Source: CBDBBY01 sp965205055 | Lineage (GTDB): Bacteria; Pseudomonadota; Alphaproteobacteria; Rhodobacterales; Rhodobacteraceae | Assembly (NCBI GenBank): GCA_965205055.1 | Contig: OZ242030.1 | Location: forward strand, 124,001-188,000 | Length of the DNA stretch: 64,000 bases | Reading direction: 5' to 3' | Shown here: one piece after another, positions 8,652-17,294 of the stretch | Position numbering within the stretch: position 1 is the first letter of the stretch | How the letters are laid out: each line of letters opens with the position of its first letter | Made by a program: the position numbers and the translations under genes | Notes under the pieces: model-generated | Told to the model about the DNA's origin: nothing | The model's database searches: none | The model's input: the letters and a program-made list of their open reading frames with translations, nothing else

Positions 8652-9707
8652 GTGGAGAAAGTTCAGAGACGATCCAAAAGGGTGACAATGGGCGACGTTG
8701 CCCGCGCTGTCGGCTGCTCACAGTCCACTGTCTCCTTCGTTCTGAATGGCAGCAGCGCAGTTTCAATTTCCGAGGACACCCAGGCTCGTGTCATCGAAGC
8801 GGCCCGCAAACTGGGCTATAACCTGAACCAGGCCAGGCTACTGGGCTCTTCGAAGGGAAGTATAATCGATGTCCGGCGTATCGGTTTTGTAATCGATTCA
8901 ATTTCGACAAGTCCGGAAGGCATTGTCGCCATTCGAGGAGTTCAGAACGCGCTCGAAAGCACGGGTGTCGTACTGACAATCTATGAAACCCGCAATCATG
9001 CGCAGCGCGAATTGGCGATCATTGAAACGCTTTCACACGATGGCGTGGAAGCTGTCATATATGCATGCATTTTTACGCGCGAAGTGGCGGTCCCGAAGGA
9101 ACTGATTGATTCCGCGATACCGTTCGTTTTGCTGAACTGCACGTCTTCGTCAGCAATCGTGCCATCCGTGGTGCCCAGCGAAGTCGCGGGAGGACAACGC
9201 GCAACACAGGTGTTGATTGATGCCGGTCACAGGCGGATAGGTACGATCCTCGGCGAAGATTTCATGAGCGCGACGCAAGACAGGCTGAAGGGCTACCGGC
9301 GTGCTCTGGCCACAGCTGATATTCCCTTTGATCCAACTCTTGTTCAGCCTGGAGATTGGTCAGCCAGCGCCGGCTATCAGGGTACGAAATCACTTATGGA
9401 ATGCGAGCAGTCGCCCACCGCGATTTTCTGTCAGAATGATCGCATGGCGATTGGCTGTTACGAATACCTGAAGGAAAACGGGTATCGAATTCCCAAAGAT
9501 GTCTCGGTTGTCGGATACGATGACGAGGAAATTTCCAGGCACCTGACTCCAATGTTGACAACCATCAATCTACCGCATCGGGAGATGGGAGAGTGGGCGG
9601 TTGAACGGCTGCTGGGCGCCAACGAAGACGGCATTCCCGTGGGTGAAAAGCTTGAGTGCGAACTTGTAGAACGCAATTCGGTTTGTTCGCCAAAGGCACG
9701 GCAATGA
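8652..9707 (+). CDS. LacI-family transcriptional regulator
   Basis: A 351-aa repressor-type protein. The N-terminal helix-turn-helix is MGDVARAVGCSQSTVSFVLNG, followed by the hinge helix with VIEAARKLGYNLN. A periplasmic-binding-protein-like effector domain follows (RIGFVIDS, GVEAVIYACIF, FCQNDRMAIGCYEYLKE, VSVVGYDDEEISRHLTP). The GTG at 8652 is chosen because AGAGGAAG lies just upstream; a GTG at 8628 would add 8 residues. It is divergent from the binding-protein operon with about 270 nt between, and is inferred to control this operon and the permeases in response to sugar. LacI-type sites usually have a central CG, which the shared AT-only palindrome lacks, so the link is not proven. Confidence 0.9.
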   Translation: MEKVQRRSKRVTMGDVARAVGCSQSTVSFVLNGSSAVSISEDTQARVIEAARKLGYNLNQARLLGSSKGSIIDVRRIGFVIDSISTSPEGIVAIRGVQNALESTGVVLTIYETRNHAQRELAIIETLSHDGVEAVIYACIFTREVAVPKELIDSAIPFVLLNCTSSSAIVPSVVPSEVAGGQRATQVLIDAGHRRIGTILGEDFMSATQDRLKGYRRALATADIPFDPTLVQPGDWSASAGYQGTKSLMECEQSPTAIFCQNDRMAIGCYEYLKENGYRIPKDVSVVGYDDEEISRHLTPMLTTINLPHREMGEWAVERLLGANEDGIPVGEKLECELVERNSVCSPKARQ

Positions 9708-9767
9708 AGCACATACGGCTTATCAAGCGAGTAGGGCCTTCGTGTGTGGACTCAAATGAACTCCGAA

Positions 9768-10160
9768 TTACCAGCGCCTGTTTGATACAATATTGTCGAA
9801 TTCCTCGTCGGTGGATACGAAGATGCATTCCTCCAAAATAGCTTGGGCGGCAAGCGGACGGTCCCATGGGTCGCGATGGCTCCAGTCATCACGAGCAGCA
9901 AGTTCTGCGTGGCGATGAGTGACGGCTAGCTCTTAAACGTCATTCTCGTTTGGCGTTTCCATTAAATCTTGAGGATGCAAGTTTATTTGATTGCGTTCGT
10001 ACTTAATCCTTGACTCGAGATCGCAGATCGAAATTGCGTTGACCAGAACAATATTTGCGCTGTCGAGGATCAATTCCTCGGCACAAATGGAAAGCCGGCT
10101 ATCGCCTGCAGCCCGCCAATATGCGGTATGACTGCCTAGAAGCAGTTTCGCGATGCGGCC
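9768..10160 (-). pseudogene. decayed PIN-domain (VapC-like) toxin
   Basis: The minus strand reads as a PIN toxin from KLLLGSHTAYW, through GDSRLS and NIVLVNAISICDLESRIKY, to the C-terminal WSHRDPWDRPLAAQA and VSTDEEFDNIV. Three lesions show decay. The usual catalytic LLDTH is LLGSH, so the first Asp is lost. An in-frame TAA interrupts the frame after PNENDV. No start codon is visible at the expected place. It follows an equally broken Phd-type antitoxin. The region has no intact gene in either direction. Confidence 0.7.
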
Positions 10161-10183
10161 ATTCGGCCTTTTTTGATGATGAA

Positions 10184-10500
10184 TTATCGGTTGTCGCTAA
10201 GTTTGCCAGTATCGGTCACGGCTTGTTTAGGATATTCATCAAATAGGTCAGGTAGTTCGAGATGTTTCAACGGTGATTTCTTCCGCCTCCTGCGCTGCGT
10301 CGACGGGGAATGTCCCTTATCTGATTTATGGATCTTGATTGCCGATGTTTCATCGCTTCCACGAGCATGCTCGACGCGCCAAGTTGGCGGCAAGAGCCTT
10401 GCATGGGGCTTGTGATCCTAAGTTGTCAAAATTTCCTCACCAGCGCGGGCGCGCTCCAGTAGCTCCGAGAACTGAGCGCATGCGTCTTCTATCTCGAATT
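10184..10500 (-). pseudogene. decayed Phd/YefM-type antitoxin
   Basis: The minus strand reads FEIEDACAQFSELLERARAG then EEILTT, an in-frame TAG at 10418-10420, then DHKPHARLLPP. This is the standard N-terminal DNA-binding part of Phd/YefM antitoxins (usually EEIVITRxGKPVARLVP) with a nonsense mutation in the middle. A charged tail follows to a stop at 10184. It lies directly upstream of the broken PIN toxin, so both genes of one toxin-antitoxin module decayed together. Confidence 0.65.
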
Positions 10501-10972
10501 TGGCAAGCGGCAATCTGGAATACTCCCGTCGTTTTGAGTCAATTCATTTATTTGGATTATGGTAAATCATTTTCCGCTGGCATCAATCATTTTTTGTCCA
10601 AGTGCGAGATTCGCGATCAACGCGAAGCTGCCGACCTTCGAGAACGGGATTGTTCTGCATTCCAGCACCAATTTCCGCCCGTGCTGCACCGGATCGAATT
10701 TTCAGAATCATTGGCATACAACTACGCGTGCCGTAAGCGGCAAGGATCCAAAACTCTGTTCGCTGCGCCGCGCATCCCCGCCGGACCTTCAACTTCAAGC
10801 CGACTTTGCACTCTTCGGTGAATGCCATTGAGCATCTTGAGAAATTATTCTGGCACTTATTCAAACTGAATAAATGCAAGAGGAGCGAAAGCCAAAAACC
10901 GGGCGGCAAGCCCCGAACGACTCATCGCCGCCCGCCAAATAGCGGGCAATCGGACGAAATCATGCAACTAGG
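10501..10972. other. gene-free stretch with possible unrecognised relic
   Basis: No intact gene is supported. On the minus strand one frame reads protein-like over about 40 codons (segments such as HGRKLVLECRTIPFSKVGSF then ALIANLALGQ), ending at a stop near 10565. It has stops just upstream and was not recognised. It may be another relic in this debris zone. Confidence 0.4.
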
Positions 10973-12181
10973 TTACGAACCACTGCCGGAGAGATAAGGC
11001 ATCGGGTCTTCCGCGCGAGTTCCGATCCGAACCTCGAAATGAAGGACGCTCCTGTCGTCGCCCGCGATCCTGCCGATCATCTGCCCTTTTGAAACCTTGT
11101 CGCCTTTCGCAAGCGTCACGCCGGTCAGATTTGTGTAGACGGTATGGATGTTCTGATCGTGCCGAATCAACATGATCACGGTTTCATTGTCGCGCGGCGA
11201 TATGATCGACACTTCTCCATCTCCGGCTGCGACGACCGGTGTGCCTTCCGGCGCGTAAATGTCTATGCCCGCGTTTCCGCCCGGCTCGCTCGAGTATCCA
11301 CGCACGATTTCGCCTTCCATGGGCATCGTGAACCGGGGCAATGCGGGCGTTGCCGGCGCAGCAGGCGTTTCAGGCTCGCTTGCTTCGGCGTCCGCGGATA
11401 GCTCGGAAACGGTTCTTTTGGGCGGAGCAGCGCTTTCAGATGGGGTTTGACCTGGCAACTCTGTCGATGCTTGTTCCGGCGAGGGCGCGGCAGGACTCGA
11501 AGCCTCTGCCGGCACGGATGCGATTCGCGGAATCAGCAATCGTTGATTCACGCGGACTCTAAAGTCCGGCGGTTCCAGGCCATTCCATTCCACGAGCGCA
11601 AGAACGGAAATTCCGTAATCGGCGGCAATGCTGTATGCGGTTTCACTAGGCCTCACGATATGGACCAGCTGGTTTGGCTGAGGGCTTTGCACGATCTCGT
11701 CTGCCGAATCCGCAGAGTTTTCCGCCGCCTGGGAACCAATCGCTTGAGAAGCGATCTCGGAAATGCGGCTTGAGCCCGGCCCATCGTCGTTCGGCGGAAG
11801 TTCCAGTATCCGTCCGCGCTGGATCGGCACGCCCGCCAACAGATAATTCAACGAAGAAAACTCCTCCAAATCCACGTTGTGCCGGGAAGCGACGGATTCC
11901 GGCGTGTCGCCTTCCCGAGCTTCCACATACCGCCTGCCGTCGAAGGTGATTATGCCGTCTTCGGGATCGGCAAGCGGCGCGGCGGTCTCCGGAGCGGGAG
12001 CTTGCGGAGATTCCGCTATTGGCGGCTCAGTGCCGGCGGCGGTCGTGATGCCTTGTCCCCGCAGATCCACGCTGGCGCACCCCGATAACGCCAATGCCGG
12101 CAACAGGACGGAAAGCGCGGGAAACAGCGGGATTATCTTCGCAGGTCCGGTTTGGCTGCGTTCAGACTGTCGACTAGCCAT
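10973..12181 (-). CDS. nlpD: NlpD-like lipoprotein: two LysM domains plus degenerate M23 (LytM) domain
   Basis: A 402-aa envelope protein. It has a lipoprotein signal (LALSGC lipobox), a proline/alanine-rich linker and two LysM-type units (REGDTPESVASRHNV, and HIVRPSETAYSIAADYG to RLLIP) that bind peptidoglycan. A C-terminal LytM domain follows (GIDIYAPEGTPVVAAGDGEV to VLHFEVR). Active M23 enzymes keep HxxxD, HxH and a further His; here the sites read NAGID, YTNL and VLHFE. Most zinc ligands are therefore lost, as in EnvC/NlpD, which activate amidases instead of cutting themselves. The ATG at 12181 overlaps the pcm stop by 8 nt. Confidence 0.85.
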   Translation of the reverse strand: MASRQSERSQTGPAKIIPLFPALSVLLPALALSGCASVDLRGQGITTAAGTEPPIAESPQAPAPETAAPLADPEDGIITFDGRRYVEAREGDTPESVASRHNVDLEEFSSLNYLLAGVPIQRGRILELPPNDDGPGSSRISEIASQAIGSQAAENSADSADEIVQSPQPNQLVHIVRPSETAYSIAADYGISVLALVEWNGLEPPDFRVRVNQRLLIPRIASVPAEASSPAAPSPEQASTELPGQTPSESAAPPKRTVSELSADAEASEPETPAAPATPALPRFTMPMEGEIVRGYSSEPGGNAGIDIYAPEGTPVVAAGDGEVSIISPRDNETVIMLIRHDQNIHTVYTNLTGVTLAKGDKVSKGQMIGRIAGDDRSVLHFEVRIGTRAEDPMPYLSGSGS

Positions 12182-12818
12182 TGGCAATTCCTTCAATCAA
12201 AGGCACGAATCTGACGCCGCAGAGTTCAGTATATTCGAATTTGTTTCCAATTCGCTGGGCTTTCACGAGTTGCTGCGTCCACTCGGAACGACCGACCGGG
12301 AGCACCATTATTCCCCCATCCTTCAACTGATTGAGAAGCAGCGGAGGCGGATCTTCCGACGCGGCCGAAACGATGATTCGATCGAATGGCGCAGCTTCCG
12401 GCAGGCCTTGGGTGCCGTCGCCAATTACGACGGTGATGTTTTCGCACTTGTATTCGCTGTAGATTACCGACCGCGCCTGTTCGACCAACAGCCGATGCCG
12501 CTCAACGCTGTATACGCGTTTTGCAAGCTTCGAAAGTATGACGGCCAGATAACCCGAGCCGGTTCCTACCTCCAGAACCCGGTGGTTCGGCTTGACGTCC
12601 AATTCCTGCAGCATCAGGCCGACAATCCCGGGTTGGCTGATCGTTTGACCGCAAGAGATCGGAAACGGAATGTTTTCATAGGCCCGCGAAACGAATGCGC
12701 CCGTAAGGAAGTGGGCCCGGTTCGTTCGCGACATCGCGTCCAGAACGCCGCGGTCGGTTACGCCGAACTGGCGCACCTTGTCCAAGAGGGACTGCGTATC
12801 TTCTTTCCAATCGGTCAT
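12174..12818 (-). CDS. pcm: protein-L-isoaspartate O-methyltransferase
   Basis: A 214-aa SAM-dependent repair methyltransferase that methylates isoaspartyl residues in damaged proteins. The SAM-binding motif VLEVGTGSGYLAVILSKLA and the acidic VYSVERH strand are present. AFDRIIVSAA corresponds to the PFDRI motif of the family, and IPFPISCGQTISQPGIVGLM is the active-site/substrate region conserved in Pcm. Its length matches the family. The gene sits between surE, whose stop overlaps its start by 4 nt, and the NlpD-like gene, the usual stationary-phase and envelope block. Confidence 0.93.
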   Translation of the reverse strand: MTDWKEDTQSLLDKVRQFGVTDRGVLDAMSRTNRAHFLTGAFVSRAYENIPFPISCGQTISQPGIVGLMLQELDVKPNHRVLEVGTGSGYLAVILSKLAKRVYSVERHRLLVEQARSVIYSEYKCENITVVIGDGTQGLPEAAPFDRIIVSAASEDPPPLLLNQLKDGGIMVLPVGRSEWTQQLVKAQRIGNKFEYTELCGVRFVPLIEGIANG

Positions 12819-13603
12819 TGCATTCTTGCCGCCAAAGTGGCCATCGCGCCGCCGTCCGTGAGGTCCGCCCGCATCGGCGTTATCGAAATTCGGTTTTCAT
12901 GGTTGGCGTGGACGTCCGTTCCTCGTTTCGCATTGTTCGATTGCGGTCCGCCCTGCAGCCAGTAAATGCGGCGGCCGTTCGGAGCGATTTCGGAGACCGC
13001 GCGGAATTTCGCATTCGTCCGGAACCCTTGGGGAACGAAACTGGTTCCGGAGACAGCTTCCGCTGGACATGGAGGAAAGTTCACATTGATGAACAGCTTG
13101 TAGTCTTCGTCATCCCAGGGCGCATGCTCCAAAAGGGATCTGACGACTTGAAGCGCGTAGCGTTCCGCTGCGTCGAACTGGTTGGCCGGATCTTTGTTTT
13201 CCGGCCCGATGTACTGGGACAATGCTATTGACTTCACCCCCTGCAGCGCTGCTTCCATGGCAGCTCCGATCGTGCCTGAATAAAGCACGTTTTCGCCGGA
13301 ATTGTTTCCTCGGTTTATGCCGGACAGCACGAGATCGGGCGGGCGCCCGTCGATGATTTCATGCAGCGCCAACAGGACGCAGTCCGTCGGCATTCCCCGC
13401 CTGACGGCGAATTTTTTCGGACCGAACTTTTCAATCATCAGCGGCTGCACGAATGTGATGCAATGCGCTGTCCCGGACTGCTCGAAATCCGGCGCCACGG
13501 TCCAGACGTCGCCGTCCGGACCGGCAAGCTCGTTCGCGATTTTCCGCAGGATCTTCAGACCCGGAGCGAAGATGCCGTCGTCGTTGGTAACAAGTATGCG
13601 CAT
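12815..13603 (-). CDS. surE: 5'/3'-nucleotidase SurE
   Basis: A 262-aa metal-dependent phosphatase acting on nucleoside monophosphates. RILVTNDDGIFAPGL at the N-terminus carries the metal-binding Asp pair (D8, D9). SGINRGNNSGENVLYSGT carries the Asn/Ser ligands and the active-site loop, and TDCVLLAL is also conserved. The length is usual. Its stop overlaps the pcm start by 4 nt, and serS lies 64 nt upstream, giving the order serS-surE-pcm-nlpD on one strand. Confidence 0.95.
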   Translation of the reverse strand: MRILVTNDDGIFAPGLKILRKIANELAGPDGDVWTVAPDFEQSGTAHCITFVQPLMIEKFGPKKFAVRRGMPTDCVLLALHEIIDGRPPDLVLSGINRGNNSGENVLYSGTIGAAMEAALQGVKSIALSQYIGPENKDPANQFDAAERYALQVVRSLLEHAPWDDEDYKLFINVNFPPCPAEAVSGTSFVPQGFRTNAKFRAVSEIAPNGRRIYWLQGGPQSNNAKRGTDVHANHENRISITPMRADLTDGGAMATLAARMQ

Positions 13604-13667
13604 TCAACCAATTCCCTTCGGTTTCGTCTGCTGATTCGCTCCGCGCCGCGACCGCGCGGGACAGCCT

Positions 13668-15005
13668 TTAGTCGCTTGAACGCCCGCTCCGCAAGCCTGA
13701 ACCCTCGGTCGATTCGACCAATTCGCCTTCAGGCGACAGCAAACCGTTCCCGCCGAGGTATGGACGGAGAGCACTGGGCAATTCCACCCCGCCGTCGGCC
13801 CGCTGCCCATTTTCGAGCACTGCGATGAGCGTTCTGCCCACCGCGAGCCCTGATCCGTTCAGCGTGTGCAAAAACGAAATCGGCCCGTCCGGTCCGGTGC
13901 GAAAACGCGCGTTCATTCTGCGAGCCTGGAAATCGCGACAGTTCGAGACGGAACTGATCTCGCGGTACTTGCCTTGGCCCGGAAGCCAAACTTCGATGTC
14001 GTACGTCTTGGCAGAACTGAAGCCCATGTCGCCCGTGCAGAGGACCACGGTTCGGTAGGGAAGGCCAAGCTCCTCCAGGATTGCTTCCGCGCAGCGTGTC
14101 ATCCTTTCGTGCTCGTTCCCGCTCTCGCCGGGTTCGGTGATCGAAACCATTTCCACTTTTTCGAATTGGTGCTGGCGGAGCATGCCGGAGGTATCTTTTC
14201 CGGCTGAGCCCGCCTCCGAACGGAAGCATTGCGTGTGCGCGCAGTATCTTCTCGGCAGGTAATCGCGGTCGACGATCTTGTCGCGAACGATGTTCGTCAA
14301 CGTCACTTCGGATGTCGGAATAAGCCACCTGCCGTCGGTCGTCTTGAACGAATCCTCTCCGAATTTGGGAAGCTGCCCCGCGCCGAACATCATGTCCTCG
14401 CGCACCAATGCGGGCGTCCAGACTTCGGTCAAGCCGTTCTTGTTGACGTGAGCGTCGATCATGAATTGCGCGAGAGCGCGATGAATTCGGGCGACGGCGC
14501 CCGACATCAGCACGAACCTTGATCCGGAGAGTTTCGCGGCGGTCTTGAAATCCATCCCGGAGGCGACGCCTGCAATTTCAAAATGCTCAAGCGGCTTGAA
14601 GTCGAACTCGCGTGGCTCTCCCTCGCGGCGAATTTCGACATTGTCGCTCTCGTCGCTGCCATCGGGCACGTCGGCGTCGGGCGCGTTCGGGACCGCCATA
14701 AGCGCTTCCGTCAGCGTTCGCCGTGCCTTCGAAGCTTCCTTTTCGGACTTCTGGGCATCATCCTTTAGCTGCGAGACGAGGCTTCGAAGTCTTTCGAATT
14801 CATCTTTTTCGCCTTTGGCCTTCGCTTCGCCGATCTTGCTGGAGACTGCGTTGCGCTCGGCGGCGGCAGTCTCCGACTCATGAATCTTCTTGCGCATTTC
14901 GGCGTCGATGCCGAGCAGTTCCGCGGCCATCGGCTCAATTCCCCGGCGCGTCAGGTTCCGATCGAATTCCGAAGGATTGTCCCTTATTTTTCGAATGTCT
15001 TGCAT
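13668..15005 (-). CDS. serS: serine--tRNA ligase
   Basis: A 445-aa class II aminoacyl-tRNA synthetase that charges tRNA-Ser in the cytoplasm. The start MQDIRKIRDN at 15005 matches the family start; an upstream ATG would add 14 unrelated residues. An N-terminal coiled-coil arm (about residues 30-100, rich in Glu, Lys and Arg) is followed by motif 2 (CFRSEAGSAGKDTSGMLRQH), the KTYDIEVWLPGQ segment, and the motif 3 region near the end (LNGSGLAVGRTL). The length is standard. It is the first gene of the surE-pcm-nlpD unit. Confidence 0.96.
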   Translation of the reverse strand: MQDIRKIRDNPSEFDRNLTRRGIEPMAAELLGIDAEMRKKIHESETAAAERNAVSSKIGEAKAKGEKDEFERLRSLVSQLKDDAQKSEKEASKARRTLTEALMAVPNAPDADVPDGSDESDNVEIRREGEPREFDFKPLEHFEIAGVASGMDFKTAAKLSGSRFVLMSGAVARIHRALAQFMIDAHVNKNGLTEVWTPALVREDMMFGAGQLPKFGEDSFKTTDGRWLIPTSEVTLTNIVRDKIVDRDYLPRRYCAHTQCFRSEAGSAGKDTSGMLRQHQFEKVEMVSITEPGESGNEHERMTRCAEAILEELGLPYRTVVLCTGDMGFSSAKTYDIEVWLPGQGKYREISSVSNCRDFQARRMNARFRTGPDGPISFLHTLNGSGLAVGRTLIAVLENGQRADGGVELPSALRPYLGGNGLLSPEGELVESTEGSGLRSGRSSD

Positions 15006-15188
15006 TGCAGATGAAGCGTCCGTCCTGATGACCGGACGTCTATGCACTGATTCCCGTCGATTTTGAATTGGTCAATTCGCGTTGGTCCGAAAGATTCGGA
15101 ATGCTGGCGATCAATTTTTAGTCCGAATCGGCCGCGCGACGGTCAAATGCGCGGCATGGTCTGTGAAATGTCTGCTTGATCGGCGGAC

Positions 15189-15216
15189 TCGACATTGGAG
15201 CAATGCGATTTATAAG
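15189..15216 (+). promoter_or_regulatory. putative sigma70-type promoter of yajC-secDF
   Basis: TCGACA at 15189-15194 and TATAAG at 15211-15216 are separated by 16 nt and lie about 55 nt before the yajC ATG. A GGAGAGG ribosome site precedes that ATG. The region is divergent from serS. Confidence 0.45.
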
Positions 15217-15269
15217 TGCGGTCACCCGAACATCGGGTCGATTCATCTAGTCGTTGGAGAGGTTAGCCA

Positions 15270-15590
15270 ATGTTGATTAGTCCGGCGTACGCGCAGGCCG
15301 CAGGCGGCGGGTTCGGCAGCTTCACAAGCATCGTGCCGCTGATCCTGATTTTCGTGATCATGTATTTTCTGTTGATCCGTCCTCAGCAGAAGAAGGTCAA
15401 GCAGCACCGGGCGATGGTTGAGGCTCTTCGTCGTGGCGACCAGGTCCAGACTCAGGGCGGGCTGATCGGGCGCATCACCAAAGTCAAGGACGAAGGCGAA
15501 GTCGAGGTCGAAATCGCGCAAGGCGTGAAGGTTCGGGTCGTTCGGAGCACGATCGCGCACGTCATCAGCACGGCTGACGACAAGGAATAG
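15270..15590 (+). CDS. yajC: Sec translocon accessory subunit YajC
   Basis: A 106-aa inner-membrane protein with one N-terminal helix (IVPLILIFVIMYFLLIRPQQ) followed by a basic, soluble region (KKVKQHRAMVEALRRGDQVQTQGG), the family signature. It associates with SecDF to assist protein export. It is preceded by a GGAGAGG site and followed by secD after 30 nt. Confidence 0.95.
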   Translation: MLISPAYAQAAGGGFGSFTSIVPLILIFVIMYFLLIRPQQKKVKQHRAMVEALRRGDQVQTQGGLIGRITKVKDEGEVEVEIAQGVKVRVVRSTIAHVISTADDKE

Positions 15591-15620
15591 CTCGCAGACA
15601 GTTCGACGCAGTCATTCGGA

Positions 15621-17285
15621 ATGCTCCACTTCACGATCTGGAAAAAAGCGGCGGTCATAGGGCTGTGCGTCATCGGGCTGCTCGCGGCGCTGCCGAACGC
15701 GTTTTACGAACGCGTGGAGCGGCACAACGATGCCGAGGCGGCGATGGAGAGCGGCCAGGCGTCGACCGGGGAGATGCAGGCCGATCTGGCGGCTTGGCCG
15801 AACTGGTTGCCGTCGGCCCTCGTCAATCTTGGATTGGATCTCCGAGGCGGCGCGCACCTTCTGGCGGAAGTTCATCTGGAAGAAGTCTACGCATCGCGGA
15901 TAGACGCGATGTGGCCGGACGTCAGGGACGCTTTGCGGCAGGAGAGGGCGGTCGTCGGCACGATTCGCCGGCAGGACTCGGCGCCGGACGAACTGCGGGT
16001 GAAGATCTCTCGACCTGAAGAGATCGACAAGGCGGTTGAAGTGGTTTCGTCGCTGGCCCGCCCGCTCGTCAGCCTTGTCGGCGTCGGCGGAGAAGACATC
16101 GAGGTCGCATCCGACGCCGACGAAGTGGTCGTCACCCTTTCCGAGGAGGAGAGGGCGGCCACGGACGACCGAACAATGCGGCAGTCGCTTGAAATCGTCA
16201 GGCGCCGAATCGACGAGGTGGGCACTCGGGAACCGGTCATTCAAAGGCAAGGCGCCGACCGGATCATCATCCAGGTTCCCGGCATCGGCTCCGCCGAAGA
16301 ACTCAAGGAACTGATCGGCACGACCGCGCGCCTCACGTTCCACCCGGTCGTGCGACGAACCAACAACGCCGATGCGAACCCCGGTCCCCGCAATGTGATC
16401 TATCCGTCTTTGGACGAACCGGGCGCATTTTACATTCTGGAGCAGACGCCCGTGGTGTCGGGCGAGGAGCTGACCGACGCGCAGCCTGACTTCGATCAGA
16501 ACAACCTGCCGGCGGTCAATTTCAGGTTCAACCCGTCCGGCGCACGAAAATTCGGCGATTACACGGCGGAGAACATCGGGCTTCCGTTCGCGATCGTCCT
16601 TGATGGAGAGGTGATTTCCGCGCCGGTCATTCAAGACCATATTCCGGGCGGTTCAGGGATCATCACCGGCAGGTTTTCCGTGGAGGAGACGACGCAGCTC
16701 GCCGTCCTGCTTCGCGCAGGCGCGCTGCCTGCGGGAATGACCTTTCTGGAGGAGCGAACGGTCGGCCCCGAGCTCGGACAGGATTCCATCGACGCCGGAA
16801 CGATCGCCTGCGTGGTCGCGTTCCTGGCCGTACTCGCATTCATGGCGGCAAGCTACGGTCTTTTCGGAATATTCGCGAACATCGCTCTTCTGATCAACCT
16901 ATGCCTCATCTTCGGAACGCTTTCCGTGATCGGAGCGACGCTGACCCTTCCCGGCATTGCCGGCATCGTCCTCACGATCGGAATGGCGGTCGACGCCAAT
17001 GTCCTGATCTTCGAAAGAATCAGGGAGGAGTTGAAATCCGCAAAGGGTCCGGCGAGAGCCATCGAGCTCGGCTACGAGAAGGCGTTTTCCGCGATAATCG
17101 ACGCCAACCTTACCACGCTGATCGCAGCCGTGATCCTGTTCGCCATGGGATCGGGCCCTGTGCGGGGCTTCTCCGTCACGTTGGGCATCGGAATCGTGAC
17201 TTCGATGTTCTCGGCCATTTTCCTCACGCGCCTTTTGGTGTCCGTCTGGTTCGAATGGCGGCGGCCCAAATCGATTGCAGTCTAG
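15621..17285 (+). CDS. secD: protein translocase subunit SecD
   Basis: A 554-aa membrane protein that, with SecF, uses the proton gradient to pull exported proteins out of SecYEG. One helix at the N-terminus is followed by LGLDLRGGAHLLAEV (the D1 motif) and a large periplasmic P1 domain (RRRIDEVGTREPVIQRQG, IIIQVPGI). Five C-terminal helices follow, with GIVLTIGMAVDANVLIFERI carrying the conserved TM4 Asp-Ala-Asn. Length fits the family, and secF follows within 10 nt. Confidence 0.96.
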   Translation: MLHFTIWKKAAVIGLCVIGLLAALPNAFYERVERHNDAEAAMESGQASTGEMQADLAAWPNWLPSALVNLGLDLRGGAHLLAEVHLEEVYASRIDAMWPDVRDALRQERAVVGTIRRQDSAPDELRVKISRPEEIDKAVEVVSSLARPLVSLVGVGGEDIEVASDADEVVVTLSEEERAATDDRTMRQSLEIVRRRIDEVGTREPVIQRQGADRIIIQVPGIGSAEELKELIGTTARLTFHPVVRRTNNADANPGPRNVIYPSLDEPGAFYILEQTPVVSGEELTDAQPDFDQNNLPAVNFRFNPSGARKFGDYTAENIGLPFAIVLDGEVISAPVIQDHIPGGSGIITGRFSVEETTQLAVLLRAGALPAGMTFLEERTVGPELGQDSIDAGTIACVVAFLAVLAFMAASYGLFGIFANIALLINLCLIFGTLSVIGATLTLPGIAGIVLTIGMAVDANVLIFERIREELKSAKGPARAIELGYEKAFSAIIDANLTTLIAAVILFAMGSGPVRGFSVTLGIGIVTSMFSAIFLTRLLVSVWFEWRRPKSIAV

Positions 17286-17294
17286 GGATTGAAG

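Noticed and set aside
10152..10174. GGCCATTCGGCC followed by six T as a terminator
   Set aside because: The stem is only 4 bp, and no plus-strand gene ends close upstream.
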